From: Sinonovacula constricta
Taxonomy: Eukaryota > Mollusca > Bivalvia > Cardiida > Solecurtidae
Reading direction: 5' to 3'
Assembly (NCBI GenBank): GCA_007844125.1
Contig: CM017572.1
Location: 21,621,407-21,685,406, forward strand
Length of the DNA: 64,000 nucleotides
A model generated the notes under the pieces. The model saw nothing but the letters and a program-made list of their open reading frames with translations. It had not been told where the DNA came from and did not search any database. A program made the position numbers and the translations under genes. Position 1 is the first letter of the stretch. Each line of letters opens with the position of its first letter. This document shows positions 10,625 to 26,004 of this stretch, in pieces.

Positions 10625-10765
10625 CTTTTAAATACACCTTGCTGACACAGTCCTCGTAATTATTGTGAACTCCAGCTAATATTGCCGACTGGAAGATCCG
10701 AGCCTAATATCTGGGTAGAACCAGTGACGCACAGATTGTCAGCGGGAGGAACATTGTATGGCGTA
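10625..10765 (-). mobile_element. SINE-2 3' fragment inside the satellite monomer (representative)
   Basis: The plus strand reads AAATACACCTTGCTGACACAG ... CTCCAGCTAATATTGCCGAC ... ATCTGGGTAGAACCAGTGACGC ... CAGCGGGAGGA. This parallels AAATACATCGCTGCGAC ... GTCCAGCTATTTTGG ... TGTCTGGGTAGAACCACCGG at 32,975-33,100. The tRNA head is missing. It repeats in each monomer. Confidence 0.75.
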
Positions 10766-10879
10766 AGTTTTAAGACAAAACTGTAACTGGTTACTTTTGT
10801 TTTTGTTTTCAGTAAGTTTACTGTGGTGTATTTATCAATTTTAAGCATTAAAAAGTCTTATTTCTACTGATAAATTAAT

Positions 10880-11222
10880 TCTGTGTGCACTGGGCCTGCA
10901 TTGTAGGCAATAGGTCGAGTGTTGGTTTCAGGTAGGGAATGCCCCAGGTTCAAACCCCAGACACGACATACCAAATTCATTAAAATTTCAGTGGTAAACT
11001 TCGCTTGTTGCTTACGCTCAAGCAAATATAAGGGTAGTTTCATAATTGGTCAGTCCGATGTCAAGATAATTTGACTGGGTGTGCTAGCATGCCAGGCGTT
11101 TAGGACATGCTATAGACAGTGAACACAGCACTTTATACATGCGACAGCTAGACACTGTCTATGGAAAACTGAATAAATAAAAAAATGGAAATAAAATCAA
11201 CCAAGCAAACAAATAATAATTC
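10880..11222 (+). mobile_element. SINE-3 inside the satellite monomer (representative)
   Basis: The tRNA-like head (GGCCTGCATTGTAGGCAATAGG, B box CCAGGTTCAAACCCCAG) and body (GCTCAAGCAAATATAAGGGTAG ... CATGCCAGGCGTTTAGG) match SINE-3 at 38.4 and 54.9 kb. The motif TAATTCTGTGTGC occurs directly before the element (10,878-10,890) and after it (11,218-11,230), which is a 13-bp TSD. The same arrangement recurs in every monomer. Confidence 0.85.
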
Positions 11223-13366
11223 TGTGTGCTGAATATAAGTACCTCGTTATTAAGGGGGACTACTCGTACTAATCCTGAAATCTTAATTTGGGCAGACTTG
11301 GGTGTGGTCGCCCCCACCCGATATCTCAGAAACGGTAAGAGATATCGAAAAAATAACAGCAGATTGATGTTTTCATACATATTTACATACCCATAGAATC
11401 AGAATAACCAAAAAAAAAATGCCTAAAAAATAATTCCCAGAAAGACATCCCCCCCGCCCCCTTCCCACAACAGACCAGGCTGTAATGAATGCGAGTCACG
11501 AAAATGATTTTCTATGTTTTTCTTTTCTTTTAAATACATCTTGCTGACACAGTCCTCGTAATTATTGTGAACTCCAACTAATATTGCCGACTGGAAGATC
11601 CGAGCCTAATATCTGGGTAGAACCAGTGACGCACAGATTGTCAGCGGGAGGAACATTGTATGGCGTAAGTTTTAAGACAAAACTGTAACTGGTTACTTTT
11701 GTTTTTGTTTTCAGTAAGTTTACTGTGGTGTATTTATCAATTTTAAGCATTAAAAAGTCTTATTTCTACTGATAAATTAATTCTGTGTGCACTGGGCCTG
11801 CATTGTAGGCAATAGGTCGAGTGTTGGTTTCAGGTAGGGAATGCCCCAGGTTCAAACCCCAGACACGGCATACCATATTCATTAAAATTTTAGTGGTAAA
11901 CTACGTTTGTTGCTAACGCTCAAGCAAATATAAGGGTAGTTCCATAATTGGTCAGTCCGATGTCAAGATAATTTGACTGGGTGTGCTAGCATGCCAGGCG
12001 TTTAGGGCATGCTATAGACAGTGAACACAGCACTTTATACATGCGACAGCTAGACACTGTCTATGGAAAACTGAATAAATTAAAAATTGGAAATAAAATC
12101 AACCCAGCAAACAAATAATAATTCTGTGTGCTGAATATAAGTACCTCGTTATTAAGGGGGACTACTCGTACTAATCCTGAAATCTTAATTTGGGCAGACT
12201 TGGGTGTGGTCGCCCCCACCCGATATCTCAGAAACGGTAAGAGATATCGAAAAAATAACAGCAGATTGATGTTTTCATACACATTTACATACCCATAGAA
12301 TCAGAATAACAAAAAAAAAATGCCTAAAAAAATAATTCCCAGAAAGACATCCCCCCCTTCCCACAACAGACCAGGTTGTAATGAATGCGAGTCACGAAAA
12401 TGATTTTCTATGTTTTTCTTTTCTTTTAAATACATCTTGCTGACACAGTCCTCGTAATTATTGTGAACTCCAACTAATATTGCCGACTGGAAGATCCGAG
12501 CCTAATATCTGGGTAGAACCAGTGACGCACAGATTGTCAGCGGGAGGAACATTGTATGGCGTAAGTTTTAAGACAAAACTGTAACTGGTTACTTTTATTT
12601 TTGTTTTCAGTAAGTTTACTGTGGTGTATTTATCAATTTTAAGCATTAAAAAGTCTTATTTCTACTGATAAATTAATTCTGTGTGCACTGGGCCTGCATT
12701 GTAGGCAATAGGTCGAGTGTTGGTTTCAGGTAGGGAATGCCCCAGGTTCAAACCCCAGACACGGCATACCATATTCATTAAAATTTTAGTGGTAAACTTC
12801 GTTTGTTGCTAACGTTCAAGCAAATATAAGGGTAGTTCCATAATTGGTCAGTCCGATGTCAAGATAATTTGACTGGGTGTGCTAGCATGCCAGGCGTTTA
12901 GGGCATGCTATAGACAGTGAACACAGCACTTTATACATGCGACATATAGACACTGTCTATGGAAAACTGAATAAATTAAAAATTGGAAATAAAATCAACC
13001 CAGCAAACAAATAATAATTCTGTGTGCTGAATATAAGTACCTCGTTATTAAGGGGGACTACTCGTACTAATCCTGAAATCTTAATTTGGGCAGACTTGGG
13101 TGTGCTCGACCCCACCCGATATCTCAGAAACGGTAAGAGATATCGAAAAAATAACAGCAGATTGATGTTTTCATACATATTTACATACCCATAGAATCAG
13201 AATAACCAAAAAAAAAAATGCCTAAAAATAATTCCCAGAAAGACCCCCCCTCCCCCCCCCCCCCCTTTCCCACAACAGACCAGGCTGTAATGAATGCGAG
13301 TCACGAAAATGATTTTCTATGTTTTTCTTTTCTTTTAAATACATCTTGCTGACACAGTCCTCGTAA

Positions 13367-16300
13367 TTAGTGTGAACTCCAACTAATATTGCCGACTGGA
13401 AGATCCGAGCCTAATATCTGGGTAGAACCAGTGACGCACAGATTGTCAGCGGGAGGAACATTGTATGGCGTAAGTTTTAAGACAAAACTGTAACTGGTTA
13501 CTTTTGTTTTTGTTTTCAGTAAGTTTACTGTGGTGTATTTATCAATTTTAAGCATTAAAAAGTCTTATTTCTATTGATAAATTAATTCTGTGTGCACTGG
13601 GCCTGCATTGTAGGCAATAGGTCGAGTGTTGGTTTCAGGTAGGGAATGCCCCAGGTTCAAACCCCAGACACGGCATACCATATTCATTAAAATTTTAGTG
13701 GTAAACTACGTTGTTGCTAACGTTCAAGCAAATATAAGGGTAGTTCCATAATTGGTCAGTCCGATGTCAAGATAATTTGACTGGGTGTGCTAGCATGCCA
13801 GGCGTTTAGGGCATGCTATAGACAGTGAACACAGCACTTTATACATGCGACATATAGACACTGTCTATGGAAAACTGAATAAATTAAAAATTGGAAATAA
13901 AATCAACCCAGCAAACAAATAATAATTCTGTGTGCTGAATATAAGTACCTCGTTATTAAGGGGGACTACTCGTACTAATCCTGAAATCTTAATTTGGGCA
14001 GACTTGGGTGTGGTCGCCCCCACCCGATATCTCAGAAACGGTAAGAGATATCGAAAAAATAACAGCAGATTGATGTTTTCAAACATATTTACATACCCAT
14101 ATAATCAGAATAACCAAAAAAAAAAAATGCCTAAAAAATAATTCCCAGAAAGACCTCCCCCCCCCCCCCCCTTCCCACAACAAACCAGGCTGTAATGAAT
14201 GCGAGTCACAAAAATAATTTTCTATGTTGTTCTTTTCTTTTAAATACACCTTGCTGACACAGTCCTCGTAATTATTGTGAACTCCAGCTAATATTGCCGA
14301 CTGGAAGATCCGAGCCTAATATCTGGGTAGAACCAGTGACGCACAGATTGTCAGCGGAAGGAACATTGTATGGCGTAAGTTTTAAGACAAAACTGTAACT
14401 GGTTACTTTTGTTTTTGTTTTCAGTAAGTTTACTGTGGTGTATTTATCAATTTTAAGCATTAAAAAGTCTTATTTCTACTGATAAATTAATTCTGTGTGC
14501 ACTGGGCCTGCATTGTAGGCAATAGGTCGAGTGTTGGTTTCAGGTAGGGAATGCCCCAGGTTCAAACCCCAGACACGACATACCAAATTCATTAAAATTT
14601 CAGTGGTAAACTTCGCTTGTTGCTTACGCTCAAGCAAATATAAGGGTAGTTCCATAATTGGTCAGTCCGATGTTAAGATAATTTGACTGGGTGTGCTAGC
14701 ATGCCAGGCGTTTAGGGCATGCTATAGACAGTGAACACATCACTTTATACATGCGACAGCTAGACACTGTCTATGGAAAACTGAATAAATAAAAAAATGG
14801 AAATAAAATCAACCCAGCAAACAAATAATAATTCTGTGTGCTGAATATAAGTACCTCGTTATTAAGGGGGACTACTCGTACTAATCCTGAAATCTTAATT
14901 TGGGCAGACTTGGGTGTGGTCGCCCCCACCCGATATCTCAGAAACGGTAAGAGATATTGAAAAAATAACAGCAGATTGATGTTTTCATACATATTTACAT
15001 ACCCATAGAATCAGAATAACCAAAAAAAAAAATGCCTAAAAAATAATTCCCAGAAAGACATCCCCCCCTCCCCCTTCCCACAACAGACCAGGCTGTAATG
15101 AATGCGAGTCACGAAAATGATTTTCTATGTTTTTCTTTTCTTTTAAATACATCTTGCTGACACAGTCCTCGTAATTATTGTGAACTCCAACTAATATTGC
15201 CGACTGGAAGATCCAAACCTAATATCTGGGTAGAACCAGTGACGCACAGATTGTCAGCGGGAGGAACATTGTATGGCGTAAGTTTTAAGACAAAACTGTA
15301 ACTGGTTACTTTTGTATTTGTTTTCAGTAAGTTTACTGTGGTGTATTTATCAATTTTAAGCATTAAAAAGTCTTATTTCTACTGATAAATTAATTCTGTG
15401 TGCACTGGGCCTGCATTGTAGGCAATAGGTCGAGTGTTGGTTTCAGGTAGGGAATGCCCCAGGTTCAAACCCCAGACACGGCATACCATATTCATTAAAA
15501 TTTTAGTGGTAAACTTCGTTTGTTGCTAACGCTCAAGCAAATATAAGGGTAGTTCCATAATTGGCCAGTCCGATGTCAAGATAATTTGACTGGGTGTGCT
15601 AGCATGCCAGGCGTTTAGGGCATGCTATAGACAGTGAACACAGCACTTTATACATGCGACAGCTAGACACTGTCTATGGAAAACTGAATAAATTAAAAAT
15701 TGGAAATAAAATCAACCCAGCAAACAAATAATAATTCTGTGTGCTGAATATAAGTACCTCGTTATTAAGGGGGACTACTCGTACTAATCCTGAAATCTTA
15801 ATTTGGGCAGACTTGGGTGTGCTCGACCCCACCCGATATCTCAGAAACGGTAAGAGATATCGAAAAAATAACAGCAGATTGATGTTTTCATACATATTTA
15901 CATACCCATAGAATCAGAATAACCAAAAAAAAAAATGCCTAAAAAATAATTCCCAGAAAGACCCCCCCTCCCCCCCCCCCCCCCTTTCCCACAACAGACC
16001 AGGCTGTAATGAATGCGAGTCACGAAAATGATTTTCTATGTTTTTCTTTTCTTTTAAATACATCTTGCTGACACAGTCCTCGTAATTAGTGTGAACTCCA
16101 ACTAATATTGCCGACTGGAAGATCCGAGCCTAATATCTGGGTAGAACCAGTGACGCACAGATTGTCAGCGGGAGGAACATTGTATGGCGTAAGTTTTAAG
16201 ACAAAACTGTAACTGGTTACTTTTGTTTTTGTTTTCAGTAAGTTTACTGTGGTGTATTTATCAATTTTAAGCATTAAAAAGTCTTATTTCTATTGATAAA

Positions 16301-18794
16301 TTAATTCTGTGTGCACTGGGCCTGCATTGTAGGCAATAGGTCGAGTGTTGGTTTCAGGTAGGGAATGCCCCAGGTTCAAACCCCAGACACGGCATACCAT
16401 ATTCATTAAAATTTTAGTGGTAAACTACGTTTGTTGCTAACGTTCAAGCAAATATAAGGGTAGTTCCATAATTGGTCAGTCCGATGTCAAGATAATTTGA
16501 CTGGGTGTGCTAGCATGCCAGGCGTTTAGGGCATGCTATAGACAGTGAACACAGCACTTTATACATGCGACATATAGACACTGTCTATGGAAAACTGAAT
16601 AAATTAAAAATTGGAAATAAAATCAACCCAGCAAACAAATAATAATTCTGTGTGCTGAATATAAGTACCTCGTTATTAAGGGGGACTACTCGTACTAATC
16701 CTGAAATCTTAATTTGGGCAGACTTGGGTGTGGTCGCCCCCACCCGATATCTCAGAAACGGTAAGAGATATCGAAAAAATAACAGCAGATTGATGTTTTC
16801 AAACATATTTACATACCCATAGAATCAGAATAACCAAAAAAAAAAAATGCCTAAAAAAATAATTCCCAGAAAGACCTCCCCCCCCCCCCCCCCCCTTCCC
16901 ACAACAAACCAGGCTGTAATGAATGCGAGTCACAAAAATAATTTTCTATGTTGTTCTTTTCTTTTAAATACACCTTGCTGACACAGTCCTCGTAATTATT
17001 GTGAACTCCAGCTAATATTGCCGACTGGAAGATCCGAGCCTAATATCTGGGTAGAACCAGTGACGCACAGATTGTCAGCGGAAGGAACATTGTATGGCGT
17101 AAGTTTTAAGACAAAACTGTAACTGGTTACTTTTGTTTTTGTTTTCAGTAAGTTTACTGTGGTGTATTTATCAATTTTAAGCATTAAAAAGTCTTATTTC
17201 TACTGATAAATTAATTCTGTGTGCACTGGGCCTGCATTGTAGGCAATAGGTCGAGTGTTGGTTTCAGGTAGGGAATGCCCCAGGTTCAAACCCCAGACAC
17301 GACATACCAAATTCATTAAAATTTCAGTGGTAAACTTCGCTTGTTGCTTACGCTCAAGCAAATATAAGGGTAGTTCCATAATTGGTCAGTCCGATGTTAA
17401 GATAATTTGACTGGGTGTGCTAGCATGCCAGGCGTTTAGGGCATGCTATAGACAGTGAACACATCACTTTATACATGCGACAGCTAGACACTGTCTATGG
17501 AAAACTGAATAAATAAAAAAATGGAAATAAAATCAACCCAGCAAACAAATAATAATTCTGTGTGCTGAATATAAGTACCTCGTTATTAAGGGGGACTACT
17601 CGTACTAATCCTGAAATCTTAATTTGGGCAGACTTGGGTGTGGTCGCCCCCACCCGATATCTCAGAAACGGTAAGAGATATTGAAAAAATAACAGCAGAT
17701 TGATGTTTTCATACATATTTACATACCCATAGAATCAGAATAACCAAAAAAAAAAATGCCTAAAAAATAATTCCCAGAAAGACATCCCCCCCTCCCCCTT
17801 CCCACAACAGACCAGGCTGTAATGAATGCGAGTCACGAAAATGATTTTCTATGTTTTTCTTTTCTTTTAAATACATCTTGCTGACACAGTCCTCGTAATT
17901 ATTGTGAACTCCAACTAATATTGCCGACTGGAAGATCCAAACCTAATATCTGGGTAGAACCAGTGACGCACAGATTGTCAGCGGGAGGAACATTGTATGG
18001 CGTAAGTTTTAAGACAAAACTGTAACTGGTTACTTTTGTATTTGTTTTCAGTAAGTTTACTGTGGTGTATTTATCAATTTTAAGCATTAAAAAGTCTTAT
18101 TTCTACTGATAAATTAATTCTGTGTGCACTGGGCCTGCATTGTAGGCAATAGGTCGAGTGTTGGTTTCAGGTAGGGAATGCCCCAGGTTCAAACCCCAGA
18201 CACGGCATACCATATTCATTAAAATTTTAGTGGTAAACTTCGTTTGTTGCTAACGCTCAAGCAAATATAAGGGTAGTTCCATAATTGGCCAGTCCGATGT
18301 CAAGATAATTTGACTGGGTGTGCTAGCATGCCAGGCGTTTAGGGCATGCTATAGACAGTGAACACAGCACTTTATACATGCGACAGCTAGACACTGTCTA
18401 TGGAAAACTGAATAAATTAAAAATTGGAAATAAAATCAACCTAGCAAACAAATAATAATTCTGTGTGCTGAATATAAGTACCTCGTTATTAAGGGGGACT
18501 ACTCGTACTAATCCTGAAATCTTAATTTGGGCAGACTTGGGTGTGGTCGCCCCCACCCGATATCTCAGAAACGGTAAGAGATATCGAAAAAATAACAGCA
18601 GATTGATGTTTTCATACATATTTACATACCCATAGAATCAGAATAACCCAAAAAAAAATGCCTAAAAAATAATTCCCAGAAAGACATCCCCCCCTTCCCA
18701 CAACAGACCAGGCTGTAATGAATGCGAGTCACGAAAATGATTTTCTATGTTTTTCTTTTCTTTTAAATACATCTTGCTGACACATTCCTCGTAA
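13367..18794. repeat. Two adjacent copies of a three-monomer block
   Basis: Monomers at 13,367, 14,272 and 15,175 carry three private marks: an ATTAGTGTG variant, then GCGGAAGGAAC with ACAAACCAGG, then GATCCAAACC with TTTGTATTTG. The monomers at 16,086, 16,996 and 17,899 repeat the same three marks in the same order (period about 2,709-2,719 bp). Confidence 0.85.
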
Positions 18795-21700
18795 TTAGTG
18801 TGAACTCCAACTAATATTGCCGACTGGAAGATCCGAGCCTAATATCTGGGTAGAACCAGTGACGCACAGATTGTCAGCGGGAGGAACATTGTATGGCGTA
18901 AGTTTTAAGACAAAACTGTAACTGGTTACTTTTGTTTTTGTTTTCAGTAAGTTTACTGTGGTGTATTTATCAATTTTAAGCATTAAAAAGTCTTATTTCT
19001 ACTGATAAATTAATTCTGTGTGCACTGGGCCTGCATTGTAGGCAATAGGTCGAGTGTTGGTTTCAGGTAGGGAATGCCCCAGGTTCAAACCCCAGACACG
19101 GCATACCATATTCATTAAAATTTTAGTGGTAAACTTCGTTTGTTGCTAACGCTCAAGCAAATATAAGGGTAGTTCCATAATTGGTCAGTCCGATGTCAAG
19201 ATAATTTGACTGGGTGTGCTAGCATGCCAGGCGTTTGGGGCATGCTATAGACAGTGAACACAGCACTTTATACATGCGACAGCTAGACACTGTCTATGGA
19301 AAACTGAATAAATTAAAAATTGGAAATAAAATCAACCCAGCAAACAAATAATAATTCTGTGTGCTGAATATAAGTACCTCGTTATTAAGGGGGACTACTC
19401 GTACTAATCCTGAAATCTTAATTTGGGCAGACTTGGGTGTGGTCGCCCCCACCCGATATCTCAGAAACGGTAAGAGATATCGAAAAAATAACAGCAGATT
19501 GATGTTTTCACACATATTTACATACCCATAGAATCAGAATAACCAAAAAAAATGCCTAAAAAATAATTCCCAGAAAGACATCCCCCCACCCCTTTCCCAC
19601 AACAGACTAGGCTGTAATGAATGCGAGTCACGAAAATGATTTTCTATGTTTTTCTTTTCTTTTAAATACATCTTGCTGACACAGTCCTCGTAATTATTGT
19701 GAACTCCAACTAATATTGCCGACTGGAAGATCCGAGCCTAATATCTGGGTAGAACCAGTGACGCACAGATTGTCAGCGGGAGGAACATTGTATGGCGTAA
19801 GTTTTAAGACAAAACTGTAACTGGTTACTTTTGTTTTTGTTTTCAGTAAGTTTACTGTGGTGTATTTATCAATTTTAAGCATTAAAAAGTCTTATTTCTA
19901 CTGATAAATTAATTCTGTGTGCACTGGGCCTGCATTGTAGGCAATAGGTCGAGTGTTGGTTTCAGGTAGGGAATGCCCCAGGTTCAAACCCCAGACACGG
20001 CATACCATATTCATTAAAATTTTAGTGGTAAACTACGTTTGTTGCTAACGCTCAAGCAAATATAAGGGTAGTTCCATAATTGGTCAGTCCGATGTCAAGA
20101 TAATTTGACTGGGTGTGCTAGCATGCCAGGCGTTTAGGGCATGCTATAGACAGTGAACACAGCACTTTATACATGCGACATATAGACACTGTCTATGGAA
20201 AACTGAATAAATTAAAAATTGGAAATAAAATCAACCCAGCAAACAAATAATAATTCTGTGTGCTGAATATAAGTACCTCGTTATTAAGGGGGACTACTCG
20301 TACTAATCCTGAAATCTTAATTTGGGCAGACTTGGGTGTGGTCGCCCCCACCCGATATCTCAGAAACGGTAAGAGATATCGAAAAAATAACAGCAGATTG
20401 ATGTTTTCATACATATTTACATATCCATAGAATCAGAATAACCAAAAAAAAAAAAATGCCTAAAAAAATAATTCCCAGAAAGACATCCCCCCCTTCCCAC
20501 AACAGACCAGGCTGTAATGAATGCGAGTCACGAAAATGATTTTCTATGTTTTTCTTTTCTTTTAAATACATCTTGCTGACACAGTCCTCGTAATTAGTGT
20601 GAACTCCAACTAATATTGCCGACTGGAAGATCCGAGCCTAATATCTGAGTAGAACCAGTGACGCACAGATTGTCAGCGGGAGGAACATTGTATGGCGTAA
20701 GTTTTAAGACAAAACTGTAACTGGTTACTTTTATTTTTGTTTTCAGTAAATTTACTGTGGTGTATTTATCAATTTTAAGCATTAAAAAGTCTTATTTCTA
20801 CTGATAAATTAATTCTGTGTGCACTGGGCCTGCATTGTAGGCAATAGGTCGAGTGTTGGTTTCAGGTAGGGAATGCCCCAGGTTCAAACCCCAGACACGG
20901 CATACCATATTCATTAAAATTTTAGTGGTAAACTTCGTTTGTTGCTAACGTTCAAGCAAATATAAGGGTAGTTCCATAATTGGTCAGTCCGATGTCAAGA
21001 TAATTTGACTGGGTGTGCTAGCATGCCAGGCGTTTAGGGCATGCTATAGACAGTGAACACAGCACTTTATACATGCGACATATAGACACTGTCTATGGAA
21101 AACTGAATAAATTAAAAATTGGAAATAAAATCAACCCAGCAAACAAATAATAATTCTGTGTGCTGAATATAAGTACCTCGTTATTAAGGGGGACTACTCG
21201 TACTAATCCTGAAATCTTAATTTGGGCAGACTTGGGTGTGGTCGCCCCCACCCGATATCTCATAAACGGTAAGAGATATCGAAAAAATAACAGCAGATTG
21301 ATGTTTTCACACATATTTACATACCCATAGAATCAGAATAACCCCCCAAAAAAATCCTGAAAAATAATTCCCAGAAAGACACCCCCCCCCCCTTCCCACT
21401 ACAGACCACGCTGTAATGAATGTGAGTCACGAAAAAGATTTTCTTTGTTTTTCTTTTCTTTTAAATACATCTTGCTGACACAGTCTTCGTAATTAATGTG
21501 AACTCCAGCTAATTTTGTCGATTGGAAGATCCGAGCCTAATGTCTTGGTAGAACCAGTGACGCACAGATTGTCAGCGGGAGGAACATTGTATGGCGTAAG
21601 TTTTAAGACAAAACTGTAACTGGTTACTTTTGTTTTTGTTTTCAGTAAGTTTACTGTGGTGTATTTATCAATTTTAAGCATTAAAAAGTCTTATTTCTAC

Positions 21701-23298
21701 TGATAAATTAATTCTGTATGCACTGGGCCTGCATTGTAGGCAATAGGTCGAGTGTCGCTTTCAGGAAGGGAATGCCCCAGGTTTAAACCCCAGGCACGAC
21801 ATACCAAATTCATTAAAATTTCAGTGGTAAACTTCGTTTGTTGCTAACGCTCAAGCAAATATAAGGGTAGTTCCATAATTGGTCAGTCCGATGTCAAGAT
21901 AATTTGACTGGGTGTGCTAGCATGCCAGGCGTTTAGGGCATGCTATAGACAGTGAACACAGCACTTTATACATGCGACAGCTAGACACTGTCTATGGAAA
22001 ACTGAATAAATTAAAAATTGGAAATAAAATCAACCCAGCAAACAAATAATAATTCTGTGTGCTGAATATAAGTACCTCGTTATTAAAGGGGGACTACTCG
22101 TACTAATCCTGAAATCTTAATTTGGGCAGACTTGGGTGTGGTCGCCCCCACCCGATATCTCAGAAACGGTAAGAGATATCGAAAAAATAACAGCAGATTG
22201 ATGTTTTCATACATATTTACATACCCATAGAATCAGAATAACAAAAAAAAAATGCCTAAAAAATAATTCCCAGAAAGACATCCCCCCCCTTCCCACAACA
22301 GACCAGGTTGTAATGAATGCGAGTCACGAAAATGATTTTCTATGTTTTTCTTTTCTTTTAAATACATCTTGCTGACACAGTCCTCGTAATTATTGTGAAC
22401 TCCAACTAATATTGCCGACTGGAAGATCCGAGCCTAATATCTGGGTAGAACCAGTGACGCACAGATTGTCAGCGGGAGGAACATTGTATGGCGTAAGTTT
22501 TAAGACAAAACTGTAACTGGTTACTTTTATTTTTGTTTTCAGTAAGTTTACTGTGGTGTATTTATCAATTTTAAGCATTAAAAAGTCTTATTTCTACTGA
22601 TAAATTAATTCTGTGTGCACTGGGCCTGCATTGTAGGCAATAGGTCGAGTGTTGGTTTCAGGTAGGGAATGCCCCAGGTTCAAACCCCAGACACGGCATA
22701 CCATATTCATTAAAATTTTAGTGGTAAACTACGTTTGTTGCTAACGTTCAAGCAAATATAAGGGTAGTTCCATAATTGGTCAGTCCGATGTCAAGATAAT
22801 TTGACTGGGTGTGCTAGCATGCCAGGCGTTTAGGGCATGCTATAGACAGTGAACACAGCACTTTATACATGCGACATATAGACACTGTCTATGGAAAACT
22901 GAATAAATTAAAAATTGGAAATAAAATCAACCCAGCAAACAAATAATAATTCTGTGTGCTGAATATAAGTACCTCGTTATTAAGGGGGACTACTCGTACT
23001 AATCCTGAAATCTTAATTTGGGCAGACTTGGGTGTGCTCGACCCCACCCGATATCTCAGAAACGGTAAGAGATATCGAAAAAATAACAGCAGATTGATGT
23101 TTTCATACATATTTACATACCCATAGAATCAGAATAACCAAAAAAAAAAATGCCTAAAAAATAATTCCCAGAAAGACCCCCCTCCCCCCCCCCCCCCTTT
23201 CCCACAACAGACCAGGCTGTAATGAATGCGAGTCACGAAAATGATTTTCTATGTTTTTCTTTTCTTTTAAATACATCTTGCTGACACAGTCCTCGTAA

Positions 23299-26004
23299 TT
23301 AGTGTGAACTCCAACTAATATTGCCGACTGGAAGATCCGAGCCTAATATCTGGGTAGAACCAGTGACGCACAGATTGTCAGCGGGAGGAACATTGTATGG
23401 CGTAAGTTTTAAGACAAAACTGTAACTGGTTACTTTTGTTTTTGTTTTCAGTAAGTTTACTGTGGTGTATTTATCAATTTTAAGCATTAAAAAGTCTTAT
23501 TTCTATTGATAAATTAATTCTGTGTGCACTGGGCCTGCATTGTAGGCAATAGGTCGAGTGTTGGTTTCAGGTAGGGAATGCCCCAGGTTCAAACCCCAGA
23601 CACGGCATACCATATTCATTAAAATTTTAGTGGTAAACTACGTTTGTTGCTAACGTTCAAGCAAATATAAGGGTAGTTCCATAATTGGTCAGTCCGATGT
23701 CAAGATAATTTGACTGGGTGTGCTAGCATGCCAGGCGTTTAGGGCATGCTATAGACAGTGAACACAGCACTTTATACATGCGACATATAGACACTGTCTA
23801 TGGAAAACTGAATAAATTAAAAATTGGAAATAAAATCAACCCAGCAAACAAATAATAATTCTGTGTGCTGAATATAAGTACCTCGTTATTAAGGGGGACT
23901 ACTCGTACTAATCCTGAAATCTTAATTTGGGCAGACTTGGGTGTGGTCGCCCCCACCCGATATCTCAGAAACGGTAAGAGATATCGAAAAAATAACAGCA
24001 GATTGATGTTTTCAAACATATTTACATACCCATAGAATCAGAATAACCAAAAAAAAAAAAATGCCTAAAAAAATAATTCCCAGAAAGACCTCCCCCCCCC
24101 CCCCTTCCCACAACAAACCAGGCTGTAATGAATGCGAGTCACAAAAATAATTTTCTATGTTGTTCTTTTCTTTTAAATACATCTTACTGACACAGTCCTC
24201 GTAATTATTGTGAACTCCAGCTAATATTGCCGACTGGAAGATCCGAGCCTAATATCTGGGTAGAACCAGTGACGCACAGATTGTCAGCGGAAGGAACATT
24301 GTATGGCGTAAGTTTTAAGACAAAACTGTAACTGGTTACTTTTGTTTTTGTTTTCAGTAAGTTTACTGTGGTGTATTTATCAATTTTAAGCATTAAAAAG
24401 TCTTATTTCTACTGATAAATTAATTCTGTGTGCACTGGGCCTGCATTGTAGGCAATAGGTCGAGTGTTGGTTTCAGGTAGGGAATGCCCCAGGTTCAAAC
24501 CCCAGACACGACATACCAAATTCATTAAAATTTCAGTGGTAAACTTCGCTTGTTGCTTACGCTCAAGCAAATATAAGGGTAGTTCCATAATTGGTCAGTC
24601 CGATGTTAAGATAATTTGACTGGGTGTGCTAGCATGCCAGGCGTTTAGGGCATGCTATAGACAGTGAACACATCACTTTATACATGCGACAGCTAGACAC
24701 TGTCTATGGAAAACTGAATAAATAAAAAAATGGAAATAAAATCAACCCAGCAAACAAATAATAATTCTGTGTGCTGAATATAAGTACCTCGTTATTAAGG
24801 GGGACTACTCGTACTAATCCTGAAATCTTAATTTGGGCAGACTTGGGTGTGGTCGCCCCCACCCGATATCTCAGAAACGGTAAGAGATATTGAAAAAATA
24901 ACAGCAGATTGATGTTTTCATACATATTTACATACCCATAGAATCAGAATAACCAAAAAAAAAAATGCCTAAAAAATAATTCCCAGAAAGACATCCCCCC
25001 CTCCCCCTTCCCACAACAGACCAGGCTGTAATGAATGCGAGTCACGAAAATGATTTTCTATGTTTTTCTTTTCTTTTAAATACATCTTGCTGACACAGTC
25101 CTCGTAATTATTGTGAACTCCAACTAATATTGCCGACTGGAAGATCCAAACCTAATATCTGGGTAGAACCAGTGACGCACAGATTGTCAGCGGGAGGAAC
25201 ATTGTATGGCGTAAGTTTTAAGACAAAACTGTAACTGGTTACTTTTGTATTTGTTTTCAGTAAGTTTACTGTGGTGTATTTATCAATTTTAAGCATTAAA
25301 AAGTCTTATTTCTACTGATAAATTAATTCTGTGTGCACTGGGCCTGCATTGTAGGCAATAGGTCGAGTGTTGGTTTCAGGTAGGGAATGCCCCAGGTTCA
25401 AACCCCAGACACGGCATACCATATTCATTAAAATTTTAGTGGTAAACTTCGTTTGTTGCTAACGCTCAAGCAAATATAAGGGTAGTTCCATAATTGGCCA
25501 GTCCGATGTCAAGATAATTTGACTGGGTGTGCTAGCATGCCAGGCGTTTAGGGCATGCTATAGACAGTGAACACAGCACTTTATACATGCGACAGCTAGA
25601 CACTGTCTATGGAAAACTGAATAAATTAAAAATTGGAAATAAAATCAACCCAGCAAACAAATAATAATTCTGTGTGCTGAATATAAGTACCTCGTTATTA
25701 AGGGGGACTACTCGTACTAATCCTGAAATCTTAATTTGGGCAGACTTGGGTGTGGTCGCCCCCACCCGATATCTCAGAAACGGTAAGAGATATCGAAAAA
25801 ATAACAGCAGATTGATGTTTTCATACATATTTACATACCCATAGAATCAGAATAACCAAAAAAAAAATGCCTAAAAAAATAATTCCCAGAAAGACATCCC
25901 CCCCTTCCCACAACAGACCAGGCTGTAATGAATGCGAGTCACGAAAATGATTTTCTATGTTTTTCTTTTCTTTTAAATACATCTTGCTGACACATTCCTC
26001 GTAA
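23299..26004. repeat. Third copy of the three-monomer block
   Basis: The monomers at 23,299, 24,205 and 25,108 carry the same ordered marks as 13,367-16,085 (2,706 bp). The monomer before them at 22,390 shares the CTCGACCCC and TTTTATTTTTG variants with the monomer at 12,458. Confidence 0.85.
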
